Shown: in pieces, positions 1-10,987 of the stretch
How the letters are laid out: every line of letters begins with the position of its first letter
How positions within the stretch are numbered: the first letter of the stretch is position 1
Assembly (NCBI GenBank): GCA_948567375.1
Contig: OX419757.1
Location: 1,240,001-1,304,000 of the forward strand
Length of the DNA stretch: 64,000 nucleotides
Reading direction: 5' to 3'
DNA from: Lunularia cruciata
Taxonomy: Eukaryota; Streptophyta; Marchantiopsida; Lunulariales; Lunulariaceae
Notes under the pieces: model-generated
Seen by the model: only the letters and a program-made list of their open reading frames with translations
Told to the model about the DNA's origin: nothing
The model's database searches: none
Made by a program: the position numbers and the translations under genes

Positions 1-1500
1 TTGATTTTTGGATTTCTGACCTAAAAAGCAAGGGAATGCCATGGAAAACACTCAAGAGGGTCTATCTATAATAAATTTTTGTATTCTAAAAGACTGCATC
101 ACTTTCATAGCATGTGAATGGCTCTACAAGGATCAGATTCAGAAATCCGTGTCAAATAAGGGAAGCCAATCTAGGTTCAATGAGCTTGAAAAATACCATT
201 GGGCTTCAATATCCACTGCCCCATGTAAGACATCTGATATCTTATATGTGCACATTAGTTTTTGTGGGTTTGCCTTGATTGGTTTCTGAATTTCTAAATC
301 AATTTCACATTTTTGAAGTTGAATTCTTGATTTTTGGATTTCTGACTTAACAAGCAGACTATGCATCCCTTGTATCCAAGCTAAACACATAATCTGCATG
401 GAATATGTGACATGCATAGTCTTTGTACCACTAACCTACAATCCATAGTTTCTTAACTTTCTAACTTTTGTGTATTTATACCAACAAGTTCAAACTTGTA
501 TGAAATTTGTGGAAACATGGAATGAAAATAACCATTCTAGAATGGTTGCTAGTAGTAGACTAACACTAAATGCACAAGTCCTAAGAGTAGTATTTTTTTT
601 CAAAAGAGGGAAAATAGGTAGGAGGAGGATTGTACCTCATACCTTTGGTAGAGGATTAGTCCATTGCAAGAGATATGACTGCAAGGAGGTATTTAGCAAG
701 GCAATGTGCCTACTCCACAGCCAGACCTTTCTTTCAAAGGATGTGTTACTTCTTATCCATCCCAAAGACCAAAGGTTGTACATGGAAACATCATACTCAA
801 AGTGAATACCAAGATGGCTAGATCTTCATTTGAGGATTATGATTTTGCAAAGATGATGCCACATGAAATGTTGTGCAAGAGTTGGTAGTCATACATAAGC
901 ACCATTCAAATGGACATTGCTTCAAGATGACGTATCTAGGGCATTTCTCACTCGTATGTTCATAGAGGGAGGGATATAAGGTTTGATTAATGTGGTGTAT
1001 GAGAGGTTTTCATCCATAATGATGACGCGGAGGTTTTCATCCATGATGATGATGGAGAGAGCATAAGGATGAGTATGTAGAGGAGGGTAAGTGGGAATTA
1101 GTATAAAGAAAACATATTGTTTGAGACTTATCTTTTCTTCTTATAGATACATATCCAAAGGAAAGAAGGATGTTTTTCATTTTGATAATAAATACATTTT
1201 TGATATATGTTGGATTCCTCTCAAATATTGGACTTCCTTCTTGTATTAGATAAGCAAATAGGGTTGTGTAAATGGTTTCTTCTTATGCTCTACACAAGTG
1301 TACATGTGAATTCTTGAGTAATTTGTCATGTACTCAACAAATGGTTTAGATTTGTTATTGGCATGAATGATATTTTCTACATTTGACTCTGAGAGTGGAT
1401 TTTTGCACATGTCACCCTCTTGATATGGACCATCCTTGCCATATTAGCCCTTGTCAGATTGGAGGATGCTTGTAGGAGAGATGGAGTTGGAGTTTGGATG
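1..1500. other. AT-rich stretch without a recognised gene
   Basis: Open frames here reach at most about 110 codons (470-805 on the plus strand) and show no domain, signal or repeat that I recognise. From about 1000 to 1080 there are short GATGATG-type direct repeats. I see no LTR end, tRNA or exon structure, so I treat it as intergenic or old transposon sequence. Confidence 0.5.
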
Positions 1501-1501
1501 C

Positions 1502-1606
1502 TGTCGTGCGTATATACATCTCTACACAACATACATCGCTGTCAACATCATACACTATAGAAGCACAACTCACACATAAGTCATACATAGACTCTAAAGT
1601 GCCACA
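1502..1606. repeat. 105-bp direct repeat A, copy 1
   Basis: Starts TGTCGTGCG and ends GTGCCACA. It is repeated at 2058-2162 with a single mismatch (TCTAC against GCTAC). The two copies bracket the left 448-bp LTR-like repeat. Read on the minus strand the unit starts TGTGGCAC and ends ACGACA, the TG...CA form of an LTR. Confidence 0.9.
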
Positions 1607-1607
1607 A

Positions 1608-2055
1608 TAATCAGATTGCTTAACACTTTCAACTCAACTCAACTCAGATAAGTACTTGATCTGTCACTCTATAAACTGCCAACAACTAGGCATTGATTAC
1701 AGTCAAGCCACACCCACTCAAGCATAGAGAATCCAGGTGACGCTCGCTGGCCTCTGTCCACCATAGCCAGGAACTCGAAGGCTCAACATCAGAGAAGTGA
1801 GCTCTCTGGAGCTCACTTCAAAACTATACCCCTGGACTCGAGCTAGCCCTGAAACCCTAACGGTCCCACTGACGGCACACTCGACGGTGCAAACGGTGCA
1901 AAGTGACAGTGGGCCCCACCGTGAAGTCAGTACCCCAAACACCAAATCTGACCGTCAGAAAGTAGTCTTTGAGATACTACTGAAATAACTCTAACTACTA
2001 TCACTAGAACTCCAGTGTCCGAGCATCTAGACGCGGAACTACAAATGGCGTGACA
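1608..2055 (-). repeat. Left LTR-like repeat (L) of the methyltransferase gypsy
   Basis: About 448 bp repeated at 10988-11424 in the same orientation, with scattered substitutions and one indel of about a dozen bases. On the minus strand it starts TGTCACGCC and the right copy ends CTGATTACA, so it has TG...CA ends. The pair flanks the whole gag-pol frame and is the best candidate for its LTRs. The left copy is separated from the polypurine tract by repeat A, which leaves the exact LTR ends unresolved. Confidence 0.75.
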
Positions 2056-2057
2056 AC

Positions 2058-2162
2058 TGTCGTGCGTATATACATCGCTACACAACATACATCGCTGTCA
2101 ACATCATACACTATAGAAGCACAACTCACACATAAGTCATACATAGACTCTAAAGTGCCACA
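2058..2162. repeat. 105-bp direct repeat A, copy 2
   Basis: Differs from 1502-1606 at one base. It lies between the polypurine tract of the gypsy element and the left L repeat, exactly where the 3' LTR should begin on the minus strand. Confidence 0.9.
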
Positions 2163-2163
2163 A

Positions 2164-2174
2164 TCGCCCCCCTA
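2164..2174 (-). other. Polypurine tract
   Basis: On the minus strand the sequence AGGGGGGCGA sits directly before the TGTGGCAC start of repeat A. This is the expected place for the plus-strand primer of reverse transcription at the 3' LTR border. Confidence 0.7.
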
Positions 2175-2334
2175 GCTAGCGGTTAGGTCCCTCTAACTCT
2201 AGATAGCCATCTACTCTAAGTATATGGTATACCCTCTAATGGGCAAAGATCAGGAGGCCAGGTGCTATGGAGCCCCATCGTTAGTCGCCTGTCTGCAATC
2301 TATACCATATAAAGAATGAACTAGCTACAGGTCA

Positions 2335-2472
2335 AGTACATCTAGGACATAACCACTGTCCCTGAGGAACCACCATGAGGGGAGGAGTCATACATGCCAT
2401 ATGCCATCCTCTCGAACAACTATCACACACTAACATAGTAGCAGCTCCACCAAAAGAGCCACATAACATACA
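2335..2472 (-). other. PHD finger at the C-terminus of the gypsy polyprotein
   Basis: The last 45 or so residues have C4HC3 zinc spacing: a CMLC pair, then CDSC, then GWHMAC, then CPRC just before the stop. This is a PHD-finger signature, a module that often reads histone H3 tails. It follows the integrase where chromoviruses carry a chromodomain, so by analogy it could steer integration to certain chromatin. That role is inference. All eight zinc ligands are present. Confidence 0.85.
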
Positions 2473-2736
2473 CCTCAAGCCTGCACGTACAAGTGCCAAG
2501 CTTGGGTCCATAGTACCATCAATGTTTGGGAGGTGGCATGGCGCACAATTGCGCACATGATCCTTCCAAACAACACCATCACGTCCCTCTAACACAAGGA
2601 CTCCAGATGGCAAAACCTCGCACACTCTCAAGATAGTGCGGCCTGTAGAAACATCAAGTGTCGTCGGTGCTGTCTACTGTAGATATACATAGTTGCCTGG
2701 ATGAAATTGACAGATCGAGGGTCTATAACCTCCTCC

Positions 2737-3663
2737 TCAAATGGTAGCATAGCGTAAAGTATCTCTATGCTGAGCAATCGCCAAGTTCTCAAAGGCCATC
2801 GGCATCACTCTCCGAAAGATCTCTGCCCGCTGAGAACATGCGCTCATCCATATATCGGGGTCATCCAAGTCCAAAACTACAGTAGCATCTCGACAAATGG
2901 CTGCAGGTAAATCTGGATCTCGTCCATAGAGTAGAAAGTATGGAGAGAAGGATGCTAAGGAGGCTTGCCGGCTGAACCGATAGCCCATGGCCAACCAAGG
3001 TAACTAGAGATCCCAATCTCCCAAGTGGCCTCTCTGCAAACCATACTTTCGCAATCCTCTCTTCACCGTCTGAACCACTCTCTCTGCTAAGCCATCTGCC
3101 TCAGGGTGATCTCGGGATGTAGTACGATGATCAATCAAAGCCTTGTCACACAAGACCTGAAACTCTCCCAAGAACTCTGTACCTTGATCAGTCAAAACCT
3201 CAGCTGGTGCACCAAAATGACTAAGAACTCGATCCAGGAACGAGTAAGCTGTCCCTTCACTAGACTTGTCAGGAAGTGCCACCAACTCAATCCACTTGGA
3301 GAACTGCTCCACCATCACCAAAACATACCGATGATGTCTCACAGTCAATGGTAAATGTCCGGCAAAGTCCAAACTCCAATGGTAACTCAATCCCATGATA
3401 GGTAATGGATGTAACTGTGGCGTAGGAGCATTGAATGATGCTCTAACTTGGTCACAAACCATACATCTGGTAACAAACTGCTGTACCTCGGTCTGCATAC
3501 CGCGCCACCAATAATGACTCTGGAGTAAGCTATATGTATGCTTTACTCCAAAATGTCCTAGCTCCTCATGAGCATGACGAACCAACTGTGGTCTCTGTGA
3601 TGGAAGTGGTACTACTCGCACTCTACCATCCTCCCATACACGCAAAAGGTGTCTACCCTCCAA
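2737..3663 (-). other. Integrase domain of the gypsy element
   Basis: The N-terminal zinc-binding region shows the HHCC pattern (HAHEELGHFG ... CMVCDQ). The catalytic core shows D in WSLDFAG, D in LTDQGTEF and E in HPEADGLAERVVQTVK, the DDE triad. A downstream block (YFLLYGRDPDLP) matches the conserved end of gypsy integrase cores. In-frame TAG at 3004 and TGA at 2737 interrupt it. Confidence 0.93.
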
Positions 3664-4056
3664 TCTGAACCGTCTGGCTTGCTAAAGAACATGGTCTCTC
3701 TCCTTGGCCGCAACTGTGCCACCCACAACACCAGTGCAAAGATAGTCCATCACTAAGACATCATCATGAATGTCTCGCTGAACTGTACCAATATCTTCAC
3801 TCTCTAGATCTGTGACCTCAATAACTCCTCCTCTATGCGCTGAGAGATATACCACCAAAGCCTCTGCAAATATACACAGAAAGGCCGATGCATGCCAACC
3901 TGGTACCATCTCCTCATCTGTCTCACCATGCCAACGTGCTCCGGTCTGATCCTGCTGGCTGGGACATGGGTTTCTACTCAACCCATCTGCATCACGGTTC
4001 ACCACTTTAGGTCTGTGAACAACCGTGAAATCATACTCCTGTAAAATCAGAGCCCA

Positions 4057-5337
4057 TCATGCAAGCTTCCCTGAAAGCTTGTTAGACTCCATCAACCACT
4101 TCAGCGGCTGATGATCAGTGATGAGAGTGAAGGGGTTACCAAATAGGTAACATCGGAAATGTGCTACTGCCCGAACTGCTGCCAAGCACTCTCCCTCATA
4201 TGAACTATACTTTGCCTCCGCTGAATTGTTGGAGCGACTAGCATAGGCCACCACAAACTCCTTCTTCTCATCATCATGCTGGGTGAGCACCGCTCCAAGC
4301 CCCAACATACTCCAATCAGTGTGAACCTGAAATGGTCGTCCCCTGATCGGTCTCCTCAAAATAGGAGCAGATGTCAACCTCTCCTTGAGCTCTACAAAAG
4401 CTCTCTCTTGCTCATCTCCCCAACACCACTCCTGTGTAAGCTTGGTCAGCTTTGTCAAGGCCTTGGCAATGACACTAAATCCTCTAACATAGCGGCGATA
4501 GAAGTTTGCCAACCCAAGGAATGCTCGCACTCTGCTCACATCCGTAGGCCAAGGAATATGTGCAATAGCCTCCACCTTGGTCTGCTGAACACCAAGTCCT
4601 CCGGGGTAGATAGTGTGACCCAAATACTCAACCTGCTCGTGGAAGAACCTACACTTCCCAGGATGTAGTTTGAGTCCATGAGATCTCAACCTCTCAAACA
4701 CCTCCAACAACTGTCTCTCATGCTCCTCCACAGTAGTGCTATAGACCAAAATGTCATCAATATACCACCGAGCAAAATCCAATCCAGCTAGGATCCTATC
4801 CATGACCCTCTGGAACTCAACAGGAGCGTTCTTCAACCCAAATGGTAAGAACCTCCACTGATATAACACATCCTTGCTGTGAGGATCAATAGCCCAAAAT
4901 GCTATCTTGGACTTATCTTCCTCCCTGATCGGCAACTGACGATATCCTGCTCGAAGATCCAAAGTACTGAAGACCTTTGCATGCCCAATCGCATCAAAAA
5001 TCTCCTCCGGTGTAGGCATGGCATACCGATCAGCCCTGGTCGGTCGGTTGATAGGACGGTAATCTCCACACATCCGCCTATTTGTATAGTTGCCATGCAT
5101 ATCCTTCTTGGCTGGCATCACTGTCGCTGATGCATACTCTCTATGTGAAATCTCCACCAAACCAGCCTCAAAAAGGTCACTACTCCGGCTCTGAATCAAT
5201 GTCCTCTCCATATCACTATATCGATAAGGACGTCGGAAAACAGATGTGTCGCTAGTCAGCTCAATCCGTATACCAGGTCCCTTCAGAGCACCCAAATCCT
5301 TCATACTGAAGGCAAAACAACTCGTGTGACTCCTCAA
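4057..5337 (-). other. Reverse transcriptase and RNase H of the gypsy element
   Basis: An uninterrupted stretch of 426 codons. RT motifs include MCGDYRPIN, STLDLRAGYRQLPI, FLPFGLKNAP and the catalytic YIDD at about residues 192-195 of this stretch. RNase H follows, with TDWSMLGLGAVLTQ near residue 325 and ITDHQPLKWLM at the end. It is the longest intact part of the element and the best sequence for placing it in a phylogeny. The next stop (TGA at 4057) falls where the conserved motif wants Arg. Confidence 0.95.
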
Positions 5338-5445
5338 GAACCTCCAAACCCTCCGTCTTTCCTCTCCAGTAAGCTTGGGTCCAAGATCTGGCTCCCAAGT
5401 ATCCTCTGTAACTGTAGTAGGAGTGGAAGACGTACTGACTGGCTG

Positions 5446-5760
5446 CTACACTGGGCCCTTGGGAGCAATAGTGTCATGCTCCCGACCACTAGAGGTCCCA
5501 ACCTCTGTGTGAAAAACTCCCTCCACTCTGGCTGCAAGCTCCACACGTCTTCTAGCTGCATCCCATGTGGACCAAGGGTGTAATCCAAGTAGCCCATGCT
5601 CACCTGGATGGACTCCAAGTAGACCACTCTCCCTAGTAGCTACTGGATGTGTCCCAAGAATACCATGTCCACTCGGTCCATCGCCCCCAGCATGTGCCTG
5701 AATCGTCTCGATAGGCACAGGGCTCACAAGTGTCCAAGTGGTGATGCCTATCAAGCGCAT
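5446..5760 (-). repeat. Linker with repeated G-x-LG-x-HP motif
   Basis: Between methyltransferase and reverse transcriptase the polyprotein has three imperfect repeats of about 11 residues: HGILGTHP, SGLLGVHP and HGLLGLHP. Their function is unknown. They may be a flexible spacer between two enzyme domains. Confidence 0.7.
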
Positions 5761-5799
5761 CCTACGCTGCTCTGCCAAACCAAGGCTCACAATCCAAGT

Positions 5800-6725
5800 C
5801 AAACAATTCAGGTCCATAGCCTGACCTAACACCTGACGCCTGGATGCCTCTGACACTACTGGAACAGCGGTAATACCGGTGCAAAAACCCATCGCCCGCT
5901 CTCTCTCATCAGCATTGGGCTCCACCAACTGCTGTTATTGTGAGTCCCAAACAAGTCCAAGTCCTCCCTCTTGAAAAGCATGAGAGCCTGGGAAACTCAT
6001 GAGTGTGGGAAATGCAGCTCTAGGCTGTCCAATTAGGTTCACCACTGCCATAGGTGACCTATCAGCCACTACCACTGTCTGAGACTGACGTCCAACATCC
6101 AAGATATCATCAACAAGAATGTGGTCAAGTTGCTGAATCCCATCATAACTACGCTGTAGAACCTCTCTGGGTAAAAGGTTCGTCCACCAAAGACGAAGAC
6201 GATGAGCCCGTGATCCCACTCTGGCTGCATCTAACAATACAGCAGGTCCCATCCAAGAATGGACCTGATGTGTACTCACCACCACTCTAGTGCGAGAATC
6301 ACCCATCAAAGGAATGTTCTCCAAAAGGTAAGCTGGAGAAACAGACTGATGAACCTGGAGATGTCGTAGTATCCGTAACATCTCCCAAAACACACCAGAA
6401 CGAGGATCCTGAAGACCCAAACCACGGCCCGCACGTGTATGTCCCTGACATGGCCATCCAGAAATCACCAAGTGAATAGGCCTATGTCTCTCTAGGTCAT
6501 GCGCCCCCAGTAAGGAAATGTCTCTTGGTAAGGCCTTCTGGTAACCTCTGACTGTTGATATCAGTAATAACTCTGGATACCAATAGGCCAAGTGTGCCAC
6601 ATGATGTAGAGAGACTTGCCTAGCAATCTCATCTCTCTCTACATACAAGTACCTCTGTACTCAGATACCCGCTTGTAACACCGTAGCTAGTCCGGTGCTG
6701 ATCCCACCAAACAACTCCAATAGGC
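5800..6725 (-). other. C5-cytosine DNA methyltransferase domain inside the gypsy polyprotein
   Basis: Motifs appear in the canonical order. Motif I is LLELFGGISTGLA (AdoMet site) at about 6723. Motif II acidic residue is in YLYVERDE. Motif IV is GWPCQGHTRAGRG with the catalytic Cys at 6445-6453. Motif VI is LLENIP with the catalytic Glu at 6313-6321. Motif VIII is AHRLRLWWTN near 6200. After a target-recognition stretch come RERAMGF (about 5904) and RRQVLGQAMD (about 5826), the motif IX/X end. The layout and the RERAMGF ending look closer to the de novo DNMT3 group than to bacterial enzymes, but this needs a tree. The domain lies between protease and RT, so the element would release it by polyprotein cleavage. 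TAG at 6745 lies just before motif I, TGA at 6661 between motifs I and II, and TAA at 5935 before motif X. Confidence 0.92.
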
Positions 6726-6999
6726 ATATCTCCTCTACAAGGTACTACCAAGCAATGAGTGTGGTATCCAGAGGTGTCAAAGCAATTGCCTTAGGAGGCT
6801 CATCCTCACACTCATCCCTTGATGGTACGAAGGCTCCACTCCAAGCCTGCTGCACCAATTGATCTGCATGCTGCTGCAATGCCTCCTCTGAACTCCACAA
6901 TGGAACATCCAAGGTGGATGGAACAATCCCACTCGTACTCCAAAGTCGAGTGATCTCCTATGATACTGGAGTATCCTCTGCATGGGCGTTCCCCTCCAA

Positions 7000-7490
7000 C
7001 AAGTCACCAGGCCAAGTAACTGCACCGCTGAAAGCTAAAATTGATGCTGCCATGGTCCCGGACTGTAGTGAGCCAAGACTGCCACTACTAAAGCGTACTG
7101 GTAGGAGACACACCCGTCCCTCACCAGACTGCCAACTAGGTCTATAAGAGGCTGTCTCCTCCCAATAGTCAATGCTGAAACCTATAGGGTATAACACTGC
7201 TCCACCAACTAGCACATCATATGACTCAGCTATCGTCGCAATAGCCTGAGCTCTCACCACCGAGCTATCAGTTGGATGACCAGGCTGAACCTAGACAACA
7301 AGCTCTCCATGTGTGATGTACTGTGTCGAACCACCACCAAGAGATGTCTGGATCTGAAATGGACACCTCTCCACATTGGTCTTCCGTAACTCCAGACCAA
7401 CAACTACAGCCTTCCCCAACATAAGGGGCTGCGCACCAGAGTCTAACAAGACTCTCTGTGGTGTATAGACCTTCCCTGAAGGTCCCACCA
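7000..7490 (-). other. Aspartic protease of the gypsy element
   Basis: RVLLDSGAQPLMLG carries the catalytic Asp in a DSGA context. YDVLVGGAVLYPIGF downstream matches the second conserved block of retroelement proteases. A TAG at 7291 lies between the two blocks. The domain sits between gag and the methyltransferase. Confidence 0.85.
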
Positions 7491-8339
7491 AACAAAAGAT
7501 CCCCCTCTAGTTATCCAATAGGACAACACCAGGTGTAAACCGCGCTCTCTCAAAGGCCGGTCTAGCTGGCAACTCCTCCAGTCTAGCCGATGCTGCCTGC
7601 CATAAACCATTGGTCGCTGAACGGATCCCATGCTCCTCAACCAAGTCAGATTCACTACCAACCACCTCTGCTCTAGTAGTAGGAACTGCACCATCCCTAC
7701 TCTCACACAACGTGGCAGCCAACCGGAACACTGGGGCTGGGTCAACTCCCAATGTAAACATGTCACTGGCTGAAAACAAAGGATGCCGCATAATCAGCTG
7801 AGCCGCCCCCAACATCATGCTAGACTCAGTCTGTGTAGTAGCAGGTGGCTGACTAGCAAGTACTCCATCAGGTACTCCATCACCACCTACCACACCTGCA
7901 CTGGGACGTGTAGGAACCATGGCTGTTGTCTGCAATGCCTCAAATAGCGTGAAAGACTGGGGAAGTCTGACCTATCTCCCAACCTCTCCTCTCTGTGGGT
8001 CCAACTCCACTGATGCTCCTCTAGGCTCTGGAGCACGTACTGCACTCCTAGTCACTGCTGCATATGCATCCACCTGTGCTGCTCCGCACATGAAGTCCAA
8101 AGCATCTCTATCACCCGCATATGAGGTGGAAGCCTCAACACCCGAATCTGATCTCCTCTGAGCAATAGCCATACTAGCCAATCTCTACTCCAACTGCTCA
8201 ATCCGAGTAGCCATAGTTGTGTCAGAAGTAAGGGAAGGTACTGCACCCCTACTAGGTGTAGATCCTCTACCACCACCTTTACCACCTCGTCCTCCATGAA
8301 CTGGAGCTCCTCTACTACTTGCCAGAGCAGCCCTACCAC

Positions 8340-8520
8340 TCCGTAACTCCGGGTGTAGGTCAAAACACCGGTCACTAGTGTGACCAAATCTATGGTAGTG
8401 CTCACACTGCCTCTGTGCTGGCTGTGATGCACCAGAGGTATCAGGTCCGCTGCCCTGAGTACACTCGCTCCTATGGTGAGGTCCACCACAAGTCCAACAA
8501 GCAACACCACCACTCAGTGG
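8340..8520 (-). other. Zinc knuckles of gag
   Basis: Two Cys/His clusters: CWTCGGPHHRSEC, and CEHYHRFGHTSDRCFDLHP, which has the GH...C...HP form typical of plant gypsy gag. They are in the main polyprotein frame. They would bind RNA during packaging. Confidence 0.75.
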
Positions 8521-8607
8521 CTACTGTTGACCCGAAAATGAGGGTAAGGGTCTAACTCCACTAAGCCCTCCACTCGCTCCATAGGATCTGAGCTGTCCAC
8601 CCTGTCC

Positions 8608-9735
8608 TCAAAAACCAACTGGGCATGGTGCACTCTGCTGCACTCTAAAAGAAGTCACAACCGTGGATGAGGTCTCTCTACCAAATCCAGCTGTCACCAC
8701 TCTCTCCTCCACCATGTTGAGCTTAATACACTCAGCCAAACCAAAGACTACTGCCAAAGTGGGCGAAGTAGCCTGCAACAACGTAGCATCACGAACTCTA
8801 CGTTGCAACTCCCTATCCAATATCCCATACCAAAACTGGACTGCCTGGGCCTCAGTAACTCCCTGAGTGAAACTGATCAGCCGCCTCATGCGAGTATATG
8901 CCTTGCGTAGGCTCTCTCCAGCCTTCCGCTGGAACTCCTGCAAGCTCCTCAGCTTGTCAGTCCGCACTCCTTGGTTGTTCTGCCTCAAACACAAGAAGAA
9001 CTCCACCATGGGGTTAAACCCCGGTACCACACCACCTCATGCAGCGGTACCTACACTTGTAGTAGCACTATCTCCAGCTAGTGCACCTCCACTAGCTCCA
9101 CCAACACTACTTGAGCTAGAACTCGTAAGTACAGCCGATCTACTCCTGGCCACCGAGCCTGAAGTGATGGAGACATAGTGTGGAGACCAATACTGTCTCC
9201 ATAACTCAATCTCCTCCAAATGAGCTCTCCTGAACTCATGGTAGTCATCCATCGGCGGACCCTCCAGATGCTAAAACAACCCCTTCCATGCCATGAAGGG
9301 TGTGAACAAAGTCGGGTTCCGTATCTGCTGCAGATCACACCAACTATCAAACTCCTGGATGAAGTCATCCAACTCAATGGTACCCACTGTACCAGAGTAA
9401 CGCCTAGGGCCTTTGGAGGCCTCATAAATCTTGTCCATGTCCCACAACAATGGTGCGGACACACCAAGTGCGCTCTCAACTGAATCAGCTCCTGTGTCGA
9501 ACTCCAACTCAGAGTCAATCTCCTCCCTCACTAGGACCTGAGATATAGACTGATACCGAGCACCACTCCGAGTAAACCCACTGCGTACTGCAAGGCTAAC
9601 TCCTTTGGAATCTCCAAAGAACTCCGTCGTGACCACGTAACTGCAACAGCAAACCCAAACCACCAACTGCAACCACAAGTCGCAACCGCAAGTGCCCCAC
9701 CAAGTGCCAACACCACCACGTGCCAATACCACCAA
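8608..9735 (-). other. Gag capsid region of the gypsy element
   Basis: A gag-like region rich in Trp and Arg: FDSWCDLQQIRNPTLF, then EEIELWRQYW, a Ser/Gly-rich spacer, and QEFQRKAGESLRKAYTRMRRL, the retrotransposon-gag helix pattern. It contains TAG at 9271 and TGA at 9037. The N-terminal end is not fixed by a clear ATG. Confidence 0.75.
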
Positions 9736-10987
9736 GTGCTAGTACCAACTAAGCACCACCCACTAATGTAACTCTAACCGAGATAACTACACTAGGGGAA
9801 AGGGCAACCTGTGACCTGCCATCATAACACGCACTCTCACGGTCTGCAGGTCATCACTTCCTGCCTCACCGGAGAGAAACAAAGGTAGTCTGATTGGTCA
9901 TCACTCCAGCCTCACCACCAAGAGCACACCAGAGCATCAACGCTCAAAAGTCAAGGCACCTCACACAAACGTGGTGCACAAATAGGAAGCATAGAATGGA
10001 GGGGATCCAATCACAAGAAATCTAAACAAAAACCCTCCATCTCATAACACAACACGGGACTGACTCTGTCACCATTTGGCATTTGACATAAGAGCAGTTT
10101 GTATCTAAGTCCTAAGCTACCAGGATCACCAAGAATGGGATCAAACTGCCTCTCTTAGCCAAAGCTACATGTGTATAGATAACAGTGGCGCAGTCACTAG
10201 GACAACAAGTGAGGGTGGACCAGTTGGCTAGGGCACCAGTCTAGTAACAAGAGATCTAGGGGTCAAACCGTGTTGCGCACAATCTAGCAAGAAAGGCAGA
10301 TTTTGCCAACCAATGACCAAGATCTACTCTAAACTAGCTAGCCTCACGCCAGCAAGCTGGCTTGCTGGCCCTTCTGGCCCTTCTAGGCCTTCATAGCCCA
10401 CAGCCCTATGCCTCGAAGCCTCTAAACGCCGAAATTCAGCCAAATGAGGCCTTTCTTGTTGCCACTTGAACCTCCTCCAAAATTGGCAAAACTTCTCCAA
10501 ATCTGCAAAAGTCCTCCAAACTAGCAAAACTTCTCCAAATCTGGGCAAACAGCGAAACTCCTCCAATTCTGGCCCAAAATCTGACATAAACCCTAAAGAT
10601 AGATGTCCGCCAAATCCCCCGCTAACTTTCCACTCGAGCCAAATTGACAAAACGGGTTTTTCCAAATCACAATTTCATGAGAAGAGCTTCCCAACTCCAC
10701 CTTCATTTGACTTTCTGAGCCCAACTCGCAGCAAATTGGTCCTGCTTTCACCTCTTGAGCTCAAAATCACAACACTGCTCAAAAATTGTTCCTTCTTTGC
10801 TTGAAATTTGGCCAGCGCTTCCGCACACCGTCCGCCTAACTGCCAAATCTGCATCAACTGAACGAGCTTCTACACACTAGGGAAACACCGAACTTGAATC
10901 GAGCTACCACGATCCACCGAGCTTGGAGATACCACCAACACTCAACGTTCATGCACCCGATTTCCCCTTGACTTCACTTCTTTGATG
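9736..10987 (-). other. 5' leader of the methyltransferase gypsy
   Basis: About 1.25 kb between the start of gag and the right L repeat. On the minus strand 10063-10074 reads TGGTGACAGAGT, 9 of 12 matches to the usual tRNA-Met primer site TGGTATCAGAGC. At about 10470-10570 short imperfect repeats of CTCCAAATCTG type occur. If the primer site is right, the 5' LTR should end next to it, yet the recognisable L repeat lies 0.9 kb away. This conflict is unresolved. Confidence 0.5.

Larger units (their letters stand above)
2332..9735 (-). pseudogene. Gag-protease-methyltransferase-RT-RNase H-integrase-PHD polyprotein, broken by stops
   Basis: All recognisable domains are in the same minus-strand frame over about 2,468 codons, with no frameshift that I can see. 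I count 18 internal stops: twelve TAG (9271, 8521, 8185, 7972, 7507, 7291, 6958, 6745, 5446, 3682, 3004, 2674), five TGA (9037, 8608, 6661, 4057, 2737) and one TAA (5935). The final stop is at 2332. Each internal stop is one C-to-T change from CAG, CAA or CGA, and several flanking contexts clearly want Gln or Arg. The true start codon is uncertain: the open stretch reaches 9735 without a convincing ATG. One long frame for gag and pol together is common in plant gypsy elements. Confidence 0.85.

Noticed and set aside
8052-8513. 153-codon minus-strand frame overlapping gag
   Set aside because: It is in another frame from the polyprotein. The zinc knuckles and the frame-sharing stops show that the gag frame is the real one.
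2332-9735. Nuclear stop-codon reassignment (TAG as Gln) as an explanation for the in-frame stops
   Set aside because: TGA and TAA also occur in the frame, and the 2,061-codon PHYLLO frame uses ordinary stops with none inside. Cytosine deamination explains all three kinds.
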